Positions 26,310 through 32,945 of a stretch of DNA of 64,000 nucleotides are shown piece by piece. Position 1 is the first letter of the stretch, and every line of letters starts with the position of its first letter. Below the pieces are notes generated by a model. It saw nothing but the letters and a program-made list of their open reading frames with translations, had not been told where the DNA came from and made no database searches. Origin of the DNA: Salinisphaera hydrothermalis (GTDB taxonomy: Bacteria; Pseudomonadota; Gammaproteobacteria; Nevskiales; Salinisphaeraceae). The position numbers and the translations under genes are program-made. Location of the stretch: assembly GCF_040361195.1 (NCBI RefSeq), contig NZ_APNE01000008.1. The stretch is one strand, 5' to 3'.

Positions 26310-27290
26310 CTATCGTCCTTCCTGATTCGAAAGCTGCAGCAGCAGTAAGCGCGCGAGCACCAGCACGATCAGCGTAATCACGAACAACACCAGCCCAAGC
26401 GCGATCAACGCCGAGGTGTACATACCGCCAGAGGCTTCCGTGAATTCGTTGGCGAGCGTGGCGGCGATGCTGTTACCCGGATAGAACAAGCCGTTGGGGA
26501 TGTTATGGGCATTACCGATCACGAACGTCACCGCCATGGTCTCGCCCAGCGCCCGCCCCAGACCCAACATGATGCCGCCGATGACGCCGGTTTTCGTATA
26601 CGGCAGGATCACGCTGCGTACGACTTCCCAGGTCGTCGCACCCAGGGCATAGGACGACTCCTTGAGCACCGGCGGCACGACCTCGAAGGTGTCGCGCATC
26701 ACCGCCGTGATGAACGGGATCACCATGATCGCGAGCACCAGACCGGCGGTGAACACACCGATACCGATCGGGGGCCCCGAAAACATATAGCCGAGGATCG
26801 GCAAATCGCCGAAAGCATCGTTAAGCCAAGGCTGTACGTGATCGGACAGAAACGGCGCGAACACGAACAAGCCCCACATGCCGTAGATGATGCTGGGGAT
26901 CGCCGCGAGCAGCTCGATCGCGGTGCTGATGGGCCGACGCAGCCATACCGGCGAAAGCTCGGTAACGAACAAGGCGATGCCGAAACTCACCGGAACCGCG
27001 ATGACCATGGCCAGCGCAGAACTCACCAGCGTGCCGAAGATCGCCACCAGGGCACCGAAATTATCGGTCACTGGGTTCCATTGCGAGCTGGTAAGAAAAC
27101 CGAAGCCGAACTTCGACAAGGCCGGCCAAGCACCGATAACCAGCGACACGGCAATCCCGGCGATCAGTGCCAGCACGAGCAAGGCCGAAACAGCGGTGAC
27201 GCCGTGGAATATACGGTCCCCCAGCGCGCCGACCGCTCGCCGCTCGGGTGCGAGTCTCTGCTCGTCGGGATTCGCGGTCATGTCACTCAC
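26310..27290 (-). CDS. pstC: phosphate ABC transporter permease PstC (system 1)
   Basis: 326-residue inner-membrane permease. A soluble N-terminal tail (about 30 residues) is followed by six membrane segments and the PstC EAA loop LKESSYALGATTWEVVRSV; ALGRALGETMAVTFVIGNA near the C-terminal third is a family hallmark. It is separated from pstS by about 146 bp that hold three hairpins, which probably lower its expression relative to the binding protein. Confidence 0.95.
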   Translation of the reverse strand: MSDMTANPDEQRLAPERRAVGALGDRIFHGVTAVSALLVLALIAGIAVSLVIGAWPALSKFGFGFLTSSQWNPVTDNFGALVAIFGTLVSSALAMVIAVPVSFGIALFVTELSPVWLRRPISTAIELLAAIPSIIYGMWGLFVFAPFLSDHVQPWLNDAFGDLPILGYMFSGPPIGIGVFTAGLVLAIMVIPFITAVMRDTFEVVPPVLKESSYALGATTWEVVRSVILPYTKTGVIGGIMLGLGRALGETMAVTFVIGNAHNIPNGLFYPGNSIAATLANEFTEASGGMYTSALIALGLVLFVITLIVLVLARLLLLQLSNQEGR

Positions 27291-27319
27291 TGTCGGTCTC
27301 CATCAGGTGAGATGAGTCA

Positions 27320-27419
27320 GCCGTTTTCCTGGGAGGCTTGTGACAGCCTGCCAAGAAAACGGCCGACCCCGATTCAGGGTCGGCCGCTCTATCCGGCCCG
27401 CCGCTCACTCGACGGCGGG
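27320..27419 (-). promoter_or_regulatory. hairpin cluster between pstS and pstC (partial terminator)
   Basis: Reading on the minus strand from the pstS stop there are three inverted repeats. They are CCCGCCG/CGGCGGG (27397-27419), GGCCGACCC/GGGTCGGCC (27361-27385) followed by TTTTCTT, and GCCGTTTTC/GAAAACGGC (27320-27363) enclosing AGGCT/AGCCT. The second looks like an intrinsic terminator. The second and third share 3 bp, so they cannot both form fully. Likely function: partial termination and 3' protection, giving more PstS than PstCAB. Confidence 0.6.
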
Positions 27420-27436
27420 TCGGATGGCAACAGGTT

Positions 27437-28495
27437 TTACTGCTGCACCGGCCAGAGCGGCTGGCCGTTGTCGCCCTTGATCTGGCTATGCCACTTGTCG
27501 CGCACCAGTTTGACGGCGCTATCCGGCATCGGCACGTAATCGAGATCGGACGCCATCTGATCGCCGTTCTCGTACGCCCAGTTGAAGAACTTCAGCACGG
27601 CCTGGGCCGTCTTCGGGTGCTTCGGCTTCTTGTACATGAGGATGTAGGTCGCAGCGGTGATCGGCCAGCTCTTGTCGCCCGGCTGATCGGTCAGCACCAC
27701 ATAGAAGCCCGGCGCGTTGGCCCAGTCGGCGTTGGCGGCAGCGGCCTGGAAGTTCGCGGCCGTCGGCTGCACGAAGTTGCCCGCCTTGTTCTTCAACGAC
27801 ACGTAGGTCATCTTGTTCTGAAGCGCGTAGGCGTATTCGACGTAACCGATCGAGTTCTTGATGCGGTTCACGTAGGAGGCCACGCCCTGGTTGCCCTTGC
27901 CACCGACACCCGTCGGCCAGGCGACTGCCTTGGCATGACCCGGACCCTTGGCCCACATGTCGCTGACCTTGGTCAGGTAGCTGGTGAAGTTCCAGGTCGT
28001 GCCCGAGCCGTCGGAACGATGGACGACCGTAATGTCAGTGTCCGGCAGGTTCAGGTTCGGGTTGAGCTTCTTGATCGCCGGATCATTCCACTTGGTGATC
28101 TTGCCGGCATAAATCTCGGCCAGCGTCTTGCCATCGAGACGCAGCTTGCCGGGCTGGATGCCCTTCAGGTGCACAACCGGCACGACGCCGCCCATGACCA
28201 TCGGAAACTGCAGCAGGCCGTATTTATCGAGCTCGTCTTTCTTCAGCGGTGCATCGGACGCGCCGAAATCGACGGTTTTGGCCTCGATCTGCTTGATACC
28301 ACCGCCAGAGCCGATGGCCTGATAGTTGAACTGCACGCCGGTCTTTTTCTGGTAGGCCTGCGCCCACTTCGAATAAACCGGGTACGGGAAGGTTGCGCCA
28401 GCACCGTTGATCTGATCAACGGCCGCGTTGGCCGACCCCCAGATCGACAGCGCTGCAACGGCTGTGACCAACGTCTTGCTGAAACTCAGTCGCAC
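27437..28495 (-). CDS. pstS: periplasmic phosphate-binding protein PstS (system 1)
   Basis: 352-residue high-affinity phosphate-binding protein. Signal peptide of about 24 residues (ends GSANA), mature start AVDQINGAGATFPYP. Phosphate-contact motifs are visible: GAGATFPYP, DFGASDAPL and HRSDGSGTTW. The start is set at GTG (28495) because AAGGAG stands 6 nt before it, and this makes a normal signal peptide; an in-frame ATG 7 codons upstream would place the ribosome-binding site inside the gene. First gene of pstSCAB-phoU, preceded by a Pho box and -10. Confidence 0.95.
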   Translation of the reverse strand: MRLSFSKTLVTAVAALSIWGSANAAVDQINGAGATFPYPVYSKWAQAYQKKTGVQFNYQAIGSGGGIKQIEAKTVDFGASDAPLKKDELDKYGLLQFPMVMGGVVPVVHLKGIQPGKLRLDGKTLAEIYAGKITKWNDPAIKKLNPNLNLPDTDITVVHRSDGSGTTWNFTSYLTKVSDMWAKGPGHAKAVAWPTGVGGKGNQGVASYVNRIKNSIGYVEYAYALQNKMTYVSLKNKAGNFVQPTAANFQAAAANADWANAPGFYVVLTDQPGDKSWPITAATYILMYKKPKHPKTAQAVLKFFNWAYENGDQMASDLDYVPMPDSAVKLVRDKWHSQIKGDNGQPLWPVQQ

Positions 28496-28559
28496 AGGAT
28501 TCTCCTTTTCGTGCATGCCGTGACGGGCAGCTCTAGGCTCCGACCCCGTCGGAATGCCT

Positions 28560-28593
28560 ACGATAGGCTGGAATTATGACACTCATGTGACAC
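28560..28593 (-). promoter_or_regulatory. Pho box and -10 of pstS
   Basis: On the minus strand two repeats TGTCAC and TGTCAT lie 11 bp apart (within 28575-28593), followed 10 bp later by -10 TATCGT (28560-28565). The arrangement matches the PhoB binding consensus CTGTCAT-N4-CTGTCAY replacing the -35. It lies about 80 bp upstream of the pstS GTG. Confidence 0.85.
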
Positions 28594-28621
28594 CGATCGA
28601 AGCCCTGGCTGTCGCCCAGAC

Positions 28622-28784
28622 GCACAATAAAAGAAGGCCCGGGCTGAGCCGGGCCGAAAAATAGGAGCCATCTGCGGGAAAGATCCGGTCGCGGGAACAA
28701 CACTGTCGGCAGGGACAAACCGACTTTGGATCTTTCAATTCTATCGGCCGGAGCCGCTAAAACGCCGCGGGGAGAGCGCGACGT
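28622..28784 (-). ncRNA. candidate PhoB-activated small RNA upstream of pstS
   Basis: A complete transcription unit with no convincing open frame: Pho box and -10 GATAAT just upstream (28791-28824), an expected start near 28784, and a Rho-independent terminator at 28625-28655. The roughly 160-nt segment folds strongly. A 9-bp perfect arm pair GAAAGATCC/GGATCTTTC (28728-28736 with 28678-28686) encloses a GTCGG/CCGAC hairpin (28705-28709 with 28720-28724). The upstream lipoprotein gene has its own terminator, and pstS has its own Pho box 32 bp beyond this terminator. Alternatively it is an attenuated long leader of pstS. I do not recognise a known RNA family. Confidence 0.6.
28625..28655 (-). 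terminator. Rho-independent terminator of the small RNA candidate
   Basis: Stem GGCCCGG / CCGGGCC (28636-28642, 28649-28655) with a 6-nt loop, followed on the minus strand by TTCTTTTATT. Orientation by the U-run is minus only. Confidence 0.75.
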
Positions 28785-28790
28785 GGGCCC

Positions 28791-28824
28791 ATTATCGACA
28801 TCGCGCGTGACGCTTTCATGACAG
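28791..28824 (-). promoter_or_regulatory. Pho box and -10 of the small RNA candidate
   Basis: Minus strand: CTGTCAT-GAAA-GCGTCAC (28807-28824), first repeat perfect, second 5 of 7 to the consensus, spaced 11 bp. Exactly 10 bp later stands -10 GATAAT (28791-28796). The geometry equals that of the pstS, phoB, pstS2 and porin promoters. Confidence 0.78.
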
Positions 28825-28843
28825 GCATGCGCGATCTTGCAAA

Positions 28844-28872
28844 CAAAAAACCCCGGCCATCAGGCCAGGGTT
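28844..28872 (-). terminator. Rho-independent terminator of the porin-lipoprotein operon
   Basis: On the minus strand a 10-bp stem AACCCTGGCC / GGCCGGGGTT (one T-G pair) with loop TGAT runs into TTTTTTG. It starts about 30 bp after the lipoprotein stop. Confidence 0.85.
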
Positions 28873-28902
28873 CATCATCGAACAGACAGCGTTCAAGCGA
28901 AC

Positions 28903-29355
28903 TTACTGCTGCTGTTGTTTCCACTTCTTGTACTCCTGCCACTCCTTCCAGTCCTTGAAGCGCTGCTTCTCGGGGGAGTCGGGCGGAAGCTGCTGAAAGT
29001 GCTTGTAAGCCTGAAAATCCTGGAAGTTCTGGAAGTCCTGCTGGGAACGCGCCGCGGATGCGCTCGTCTGGGACGAACCCTGCCCCGCGTTTTCGGTCGG
29101 CGCCTGCCCCGGCTTGTTTCGATCGCGCAGCGATCCGAAGACCGACTTGCTCGGGTGATTATCGGAGTAAAGCAGCGTACCGCCCCCATCCGACTTGTCG
29201 TAGTGATCACCACTGAGCAGGCCCGGCCCCTGAGCCGAATCATTCTCACCAGGCAGGTTGTTGTAATCGACCGGCTTGCCGTGGGGCAGACCGGATGCAC
29301 ATCCGGCCAACCCCAACGACATTGCAAGTCCGATAATCGCGTAGGTAGATCGCAT
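28903..29355 (-). CDS. lipoprotein with Phe/Gln-rich repetitive tail
   Basis: 150-residue predicted lipoprotein. Signal peptide MRSTYAIIGLAMSLGLAGC with the lipidated Cys at 19 decides the start (ATG 29355; AAGAAG upstream); a longer frame overlaps the porin gene. The middle is Gly/Ser/Asp-rich and probably disordered. The last 45 residues are an aromatic, amphipathic, charged stretch with spaced repeats of the FQ/WKEWQEYKKWK kind ending in QQQQ. No known domain is recognised. It follows the Pho-controlled porin by 7 bp and ends at a strong terminator, so it is a predicted PhoB-regulon partner of the porin. Confidence 0.8.
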   Translation of the reverse strand: MRSTYAIIGLAMSLGLAGCASGLPHGKPVDYNNLPGENDSAQGPGLLSGDHYDKSDGGGTLLYSDNHPSKSVFGSLRDRNKPGQAPTENAGQGSSQTSASAARSQQDFQNFQDFQAYKHFQQLPPDSPEKQRFKDWKEWQEYKKWKQQQQ

Positions 29356-29362
29356 TGACTTC

Positions 29363-30523
29363 TTAGAAGAACTTCGCACGCACGCCAGCAAAAACGACAT
29401 TCATGTCCTTGGCCTTGAAGGAGCTGCCATCACCGTTCACCAGATTGTCGCCGGTCAGATGATGGTAGGAAGCATACATGTTAACCGACTTCAGCAGGTC
29501 GTAGCGATACGCGACGCCATAGTTGCGCACCTGGCTGTTGCCGCTCTGTAGATCGTCCGTCTGGCCGAAGAACGCCTGGACGTGATTCTTACCGAAGATA
29601 TAACCGATACCGCCCGAGTAGCTTTGGGCGTGATCCAAGCTAGCCCCATCCGTGTAGGACGTACTGCTATAGTTCCGACGCTTGTATTGAGCAAAAAAGT
29701 TCAGGCCCGAGGGCAACAGCATGGACGCGGATCCGCCGAATTCCTGGAACGACGAATTTCTATTTTGCTTACTGTCGTCGGCGAAATTGCCGGCCGCATT
29801 AAGCGTCTTGTCCTGATTACCGCTATCGACGTAGTCGAGCGCGGCCTCGACCTTCACGTCGTTGGCGAACTTGTGCTTGTAACGCGGCGCCACTTCGATC
29901 GCCTGGCCCTGGTCATAGCTGACCGACAGCGTCGCGCCGTTGAAGCTCGGCGTGTCGTAGCGGACGGTGTTCTGGCGCGACAACGCATCGAAATTACTGT
30001 AACCGTTTTTGAGGCTGGGCCCGACGTTACCGGCGCCATCGACAAAGCTCAGGCCACCGAAGTAGTCGTCCACGACCGAACCGCCGCCGAGATCGATCAG
30101 ACCCGACAAGTCGACCTTCGACGTGCTGTTGGCCGCGCCGTCAGTTCTACCGAACGTCAGCTTGCCGTAGTTGCCTTCAAAGAACACGTTAGCCTGACGG
30201 TTCTCGATGGCGTTGCCATTCTGGCTGCCATTGACGTCGTACTCGCTGCTCCTGTTGGTAGCCAACGCGATAACGTACTCGAAGCCTACCCTGAAGTTCG
30301 GGCTGACGTCCTGTGTGCCGGTGAACCCGAAACGAGTCGGTGACGAGTGGTTGTCCACCAGGCCGGCATCCGTCGACTTGCCATTGTCGGCCGCGATGAC
30401 AGCGCGGTTCACCTGACCCTTAAGTTTGAAATCGAAGGCGTGTGCAGCCGGCGCCACACCAAGCACCGTCGCCATGGAAACGATACCGGTTGCCAAACCA
30501 GCATAATGAGCCTTGATCGTCAT
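29363..30523 (-). CDS. outer-membrane porin, probably phosphate-starvation induced
   Basis: 386-residue 16-strand-type general porin (Gram-negative porin family). Signal peptide of about 29 residues ending APAAHA, mature FDFKLKGQVN, alternating beta strands throughout, and a C-terminal Phe (VRAKFF) as required for outer-membrane insertion. The start is ATG 30523 with GGGAGAG 9 nt upstream; the longer frame lacks homology. A Pho box with -10 TTTAAT lies about 170 bp upstream, so phosphate or polyphosphate uptake (PhoE/OprP-like role) is inferred; the sequence itself does not show a lysine ladder that I can point to. Confidence 0.88.
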   Translation of the reverse strand: MTIKAHYAGLATGIVSMATVLGVAPAAHAFDFKLKGQVNRAVIAADNGKSTDAGLVDNHSSPTRFGFTGTQDVSPNFRVGFEYVIALATNRSSEYDVNGSQNGNAIENRQANVFFEGNYGKLTFGRTDGAANSTSKVDLSGLIDLGGGSVVDDYFGGLSFVDGAGNVGPSLKNGYSNFDALSRQNTVRYDTPSFNGATLSVSYDQGQAIEVAPRYKHKFANDVKVEAALDYVDSGNQDKTLNAAGNFADDSKQNRNSSFQEFGGSASMLLPSGLNFFAQYKRRNYSSTSYTDGASLDHAQSYSGGIGYIFGKNHVQAFFGQTDDLQSGNSQVRNYGVAYRYDLLKSVNMYASYHHLTGDNLVNGDGSSFKAKDMNVVFAGVRAKFF

Positions 30524-30689
30524 GAAATACTCTCCCTCGAAGCGGATTGATCCGGGCATCCTCATGCCCTTCTGGGAACAGCCATTGCGTAGCTGCATCG
30601 ACGATCCAGCTGGAGAGAGCGCTTGAAACCCGTCTGGCTTTTTGACGCGGATGCCCCGAGCGCTCGCCCCCAACCGGACGATGCGCCCA

Positions 30690-30723
30690 ATTAAACACCG
30701 CTTGTATGACGGGTTTATTGCAA
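30690..30723 (-). promoter_or_regulatory. probable Pho box and -10 of the porin operon
   Basis: Minus strand TTGCAAT-AAAC-CCGTCAT (30706-30723): the second repeat is 6 of 7 to consensus, the first 4 of 7, and spacing is 11 bp. Exactly 10 bp later stands -10 TTTAAT (30690-30695). Weaker than the other Pho boxes, but with the same geometry. Confidence 0.6.
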
Positions 30724-30822
30724 TAGGAGGAAATTAGAAAATTCGCGCGTCGGTCGTGCGACGCAGCACGGCGCGCAGCATACGGCGGGGCAAAATATTC
30801 CCGTCGTGGCGCGGGGTTGGCG

Positions 30823-32157
30823 TCAGGCGGCGTCGGCGGCGACCAGGCGCTGGCCCGGGAACACGCACGAAAATGTCGTGCCCCGGCCCGGTTCGCTGTC
30901 GATGGACAGCTCCGCCTCGTGATGCTCGAGGCTGTGCTTGACGATGGCCAGACCAAGTCCGGTCCCGCCATCTGACGAACTTCGACCGGAATCTATGCGA
31001 TAGAAACGCTCGGTCAGACGCGGCAGATGCTCTGCGGCGATACCCGGTCCATTATCGCTCACCGCCAGTCGCGCAGCGCCATGTTCGCTATGCCAACGCA
31101 CCACGACATGACCGCCTTCCTGGGTATAGCGCAGGGCGTTGGCCACCAGATTCGAAATCACGCTCTCGATTTCCGCGGGCCGCCCGAACAGCGATAGCCC
31201 GGGTTGCACCTCCACCGTCAGTTTGTGGCGGCCCTCATCAGATTTACGGAATCCATCCACCAGACGCTGGATCATGGTGGGCATATCGATGGTTTCCTGG
31301 GCTTGCGCCAACCCCTCGCTCTCGAGCCGCGCCAGCCGCAACAGGCTGTCGATGATGCGGCCCATACGTGCCGACTGCGCATCCATTTCCCGGATCGGCA
31401 TGCGCCACGTGGCGAGGGCGCCGCTATCGTCGGCTTCCTCGGTCATCATTTCGAGATAACCGCGCAGCACCGTCAGCGGTGTCCGCAGCTCGTGCGAGGC
31501 GTTGGCGACGAAGTCACGACGCGTCGACTCGAGCCGCTTCTGCTCGCTAATGTCACGCGCGACCAGCAACCGCTGTCCGTTGCCATAAGGCACGATCCGG
31601 AGCGACAACGTATCGGTATCGTTAGCGGGCGACGGCACCTCAAGCGGCGCGCCGACTTGATCGGCGCTGGCGAGGAACTCGGCAAAGCGCGGATGCCGGA
31701 CGAGGTTGACGATCCGCTGGCCGTTGTCCTGTCCAGCCCGTAGGGCCAACAAGGCGGCCGCAGCGTTGTTGAACCACACAATCCGGCCGCGGCCATCGAT
31801 CACCACGGCGCCGTCGGGCAACGCGGCCGTAGAGGCCTGAAATTCGCTCACGATGCTCTTGAGCCGTTTCTTGCGACGGCGATTACGCTGTTTCAGGCGA
31901 TACAGCTCGGTATAGATTTCCTGCCAGACGCCCACGCCTTCGCGGGGTTCTATGCGCGGCTGAGCCAGCCAGCGATGCAGCTGGTACGCGAAAACGAGAT
32001 GCCCGGCGGTATAGAACGCCAGAGCGATGAGAAGTGCGAGCGTGATGTGATCGAAAAACCAGCCGATCAACGCCGCCGTACCCAGCCAAGCGGCGAGTCG
32101 AAGGCCGGCCATCCACCAGATATGGCGTATTTCGTCGGCCGGCGCGTCCATCTTCAA
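30823..32157 (-). CDS. phoR: phosphate regulon sensor histidine kinase PhoR
   Basis: 444-residue membrane kinase. Two N-terminal hydrophobic segments (about 16-34 and 38-58), a basic linker, a PAS domain (about 105-205), then the HisKA phosphoacceptor H222 in ASHELRTPLTVLRGYLE. The ATPase domain has an N box (NLVANALRYTQEG) and G boxes DNGPGIAA and GGTGLGLAIVKHSLEHHEAEL. There is no periplasmic domain, as in E. coli PhoR, which senses phosphate through Pst-PhoU. Three base pairs separate it from phoB. Confidence 0.96.
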   Translation of the reverse strand: MKMDAPADEIRHIWWMAGLRLAAWLGTAALIGWFFDHITLALLIALAFYTAGHLVFAYQLHRWLAQPRIEPREGVGVWQEIYTELYRLKQRNRRRKKRLKSIVSEFQASTAALPDGAVVIDGRGRIVWFNNAAAALLALRAGQDNGQRIVNLVRHPRFAEFLASADQVGAPLEVPSPANDTDTLSLRIVPYGNGQRLLVARDISEQKRLESTRRDFVANASHELRTPLTVLRGYLEMMTEEADDSGALATWRMPIREMDAQSARMGRIIDSLLRLARLESEGLAQAQETIDMPTMIQRLVDGFRKSDEGRHKLTVEVQPGLSLFGRPAEIESVISNLVANALRYTQEGGHVVVRWHSEHGAARLAVSDNGPGIAAEHLPRLTERFYRIDSGRSSSDGGTGLGLAIVKHSLEHHEAELSIDSEPGRGTTFSCVFPGQRLVAADAA

Positions 32158-32160
32158 AGT

Positions 32161-32856
32161 CTATACCGAGCGACTCGAGAAGCGATAGCCGCTACCGCGC
32201 ACGGTCTGAATGAAACCATCGAAGCCATGGGGCGCCAACGCCTTGCGCAACCGTCGGATATGCACATCGACGGTGCGCTCTTCCACATACACATTCTGCC
32301 CCCAGACGCGGTCCAGCATCTGTTCCCGGGTATAGACACGTTCCGGGTTGCTCATGAAAAAGCGCAACAGACGGTATTCGGTGGGCCCGAGTTTAACCGA
32401 TGCATCGCCCACAGAAACACGCTGGCTGGCGGCGTCCAGTGTGAGCCCGTCCAGCTCCAGAGTTTCATCTTCGCCCCCCGGGAGGCTGCGGCGCAGCACA
32501 GCCCGCACACGTGCGACCAGTTCCGATGACGAAAACGGCTTGGTGACGTAATCGTCGGCGCCCAGATTGAGCCCGCGCACGCGATCGTTTTCGTCCACGC
32601 GCGCGGTGACCAGAATGATCGGCAGGTTTTCGGTCAACTCGTCGCGACGCCATTCGCGCGCGAGCTCCATGCCGGAGACGCCCGGCAGCATCCAGTCGAG
32701 TAAAACCAGATCCGGCCGCTGCTCGGCGATGGCCAGACGAGCGGTCTGGGCATCCGGCGCCTCGGCGACCGTGAAGTCCGACCGCTCGAGCGCAAATCGG
32801 ATCATGTCGCGGATCGGGGCTTCGTCTTCGACAACCAGTATGTGTTTGCGTGACAT
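32161..32856 (-). CDS. phoB: phosphate regulon response regulator PhoB
   Basis: 231-residue OmpR-family regulator. The receiver domain has phosphoacceptor D54 in LVLLDWMLPG, acidic pocket EDE (10-12) and conserved Lys in YVTKPF. The C-terminal winged helix (about 130-228) has the PhoB-like recognition region RTVDVHIRRLRKAL. It binds Pho boxes with Esigma70. A strong Pho box precedes it, so phoBR is self-activating. It lies 90 bp downstream of pepN on the same strand, with its own promoter in that gap. Confidence 0.97.
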   Translation of the reverse strand: MSRKHILVVEDEAPIRDMIRFALERSDFTVAEAPDAQTARLAIAEQRPDLVLLDWMLPGVSGMELAREWRRDELTENLPIILVTARVDENDRVRGLNLGADDYVTKPFSSSELVARVRAVLRRSLPGGEDETLELDGLTLDAASQRVSVGDASVKLGPTEYRLLRFFMSNPERVYTREQMLDRVWGQNVYVEERTVDVHIRRLRKALAPHGFDGFIQTVRGSGYRFSSRSV

Positions 32857-32886
32857 GGCAACGAGTTCACATCGAAACTTGTGGCG

Positions 32887-32920
32887 ATGTTATGAACGTC
32901 ATATGACAGCTGTATGACAC
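32887..32920 (-). promoter_or_regulatory. Pho box and -10 of phoBR
   Basis: Minus strand: two identical TGTCAT repeats (32914-32919 and 32903-32908), 11 bp apart, then after 10 bp a -10 TAACAT (32887-32892). A third, weaker repeat GTTCAT follows in phase. The best Pho box in the window. Confidence 0.88.
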
Positions 32921-32945
32921 ACGCGACGCATCGCGCCGGTTGGCG

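Noticed and set aside
28533..28718. 61-codon frame inside the RNA candidate
   Set aside because: Starts with TTG, has no ribosome-binding site and runs through the terminator stem.
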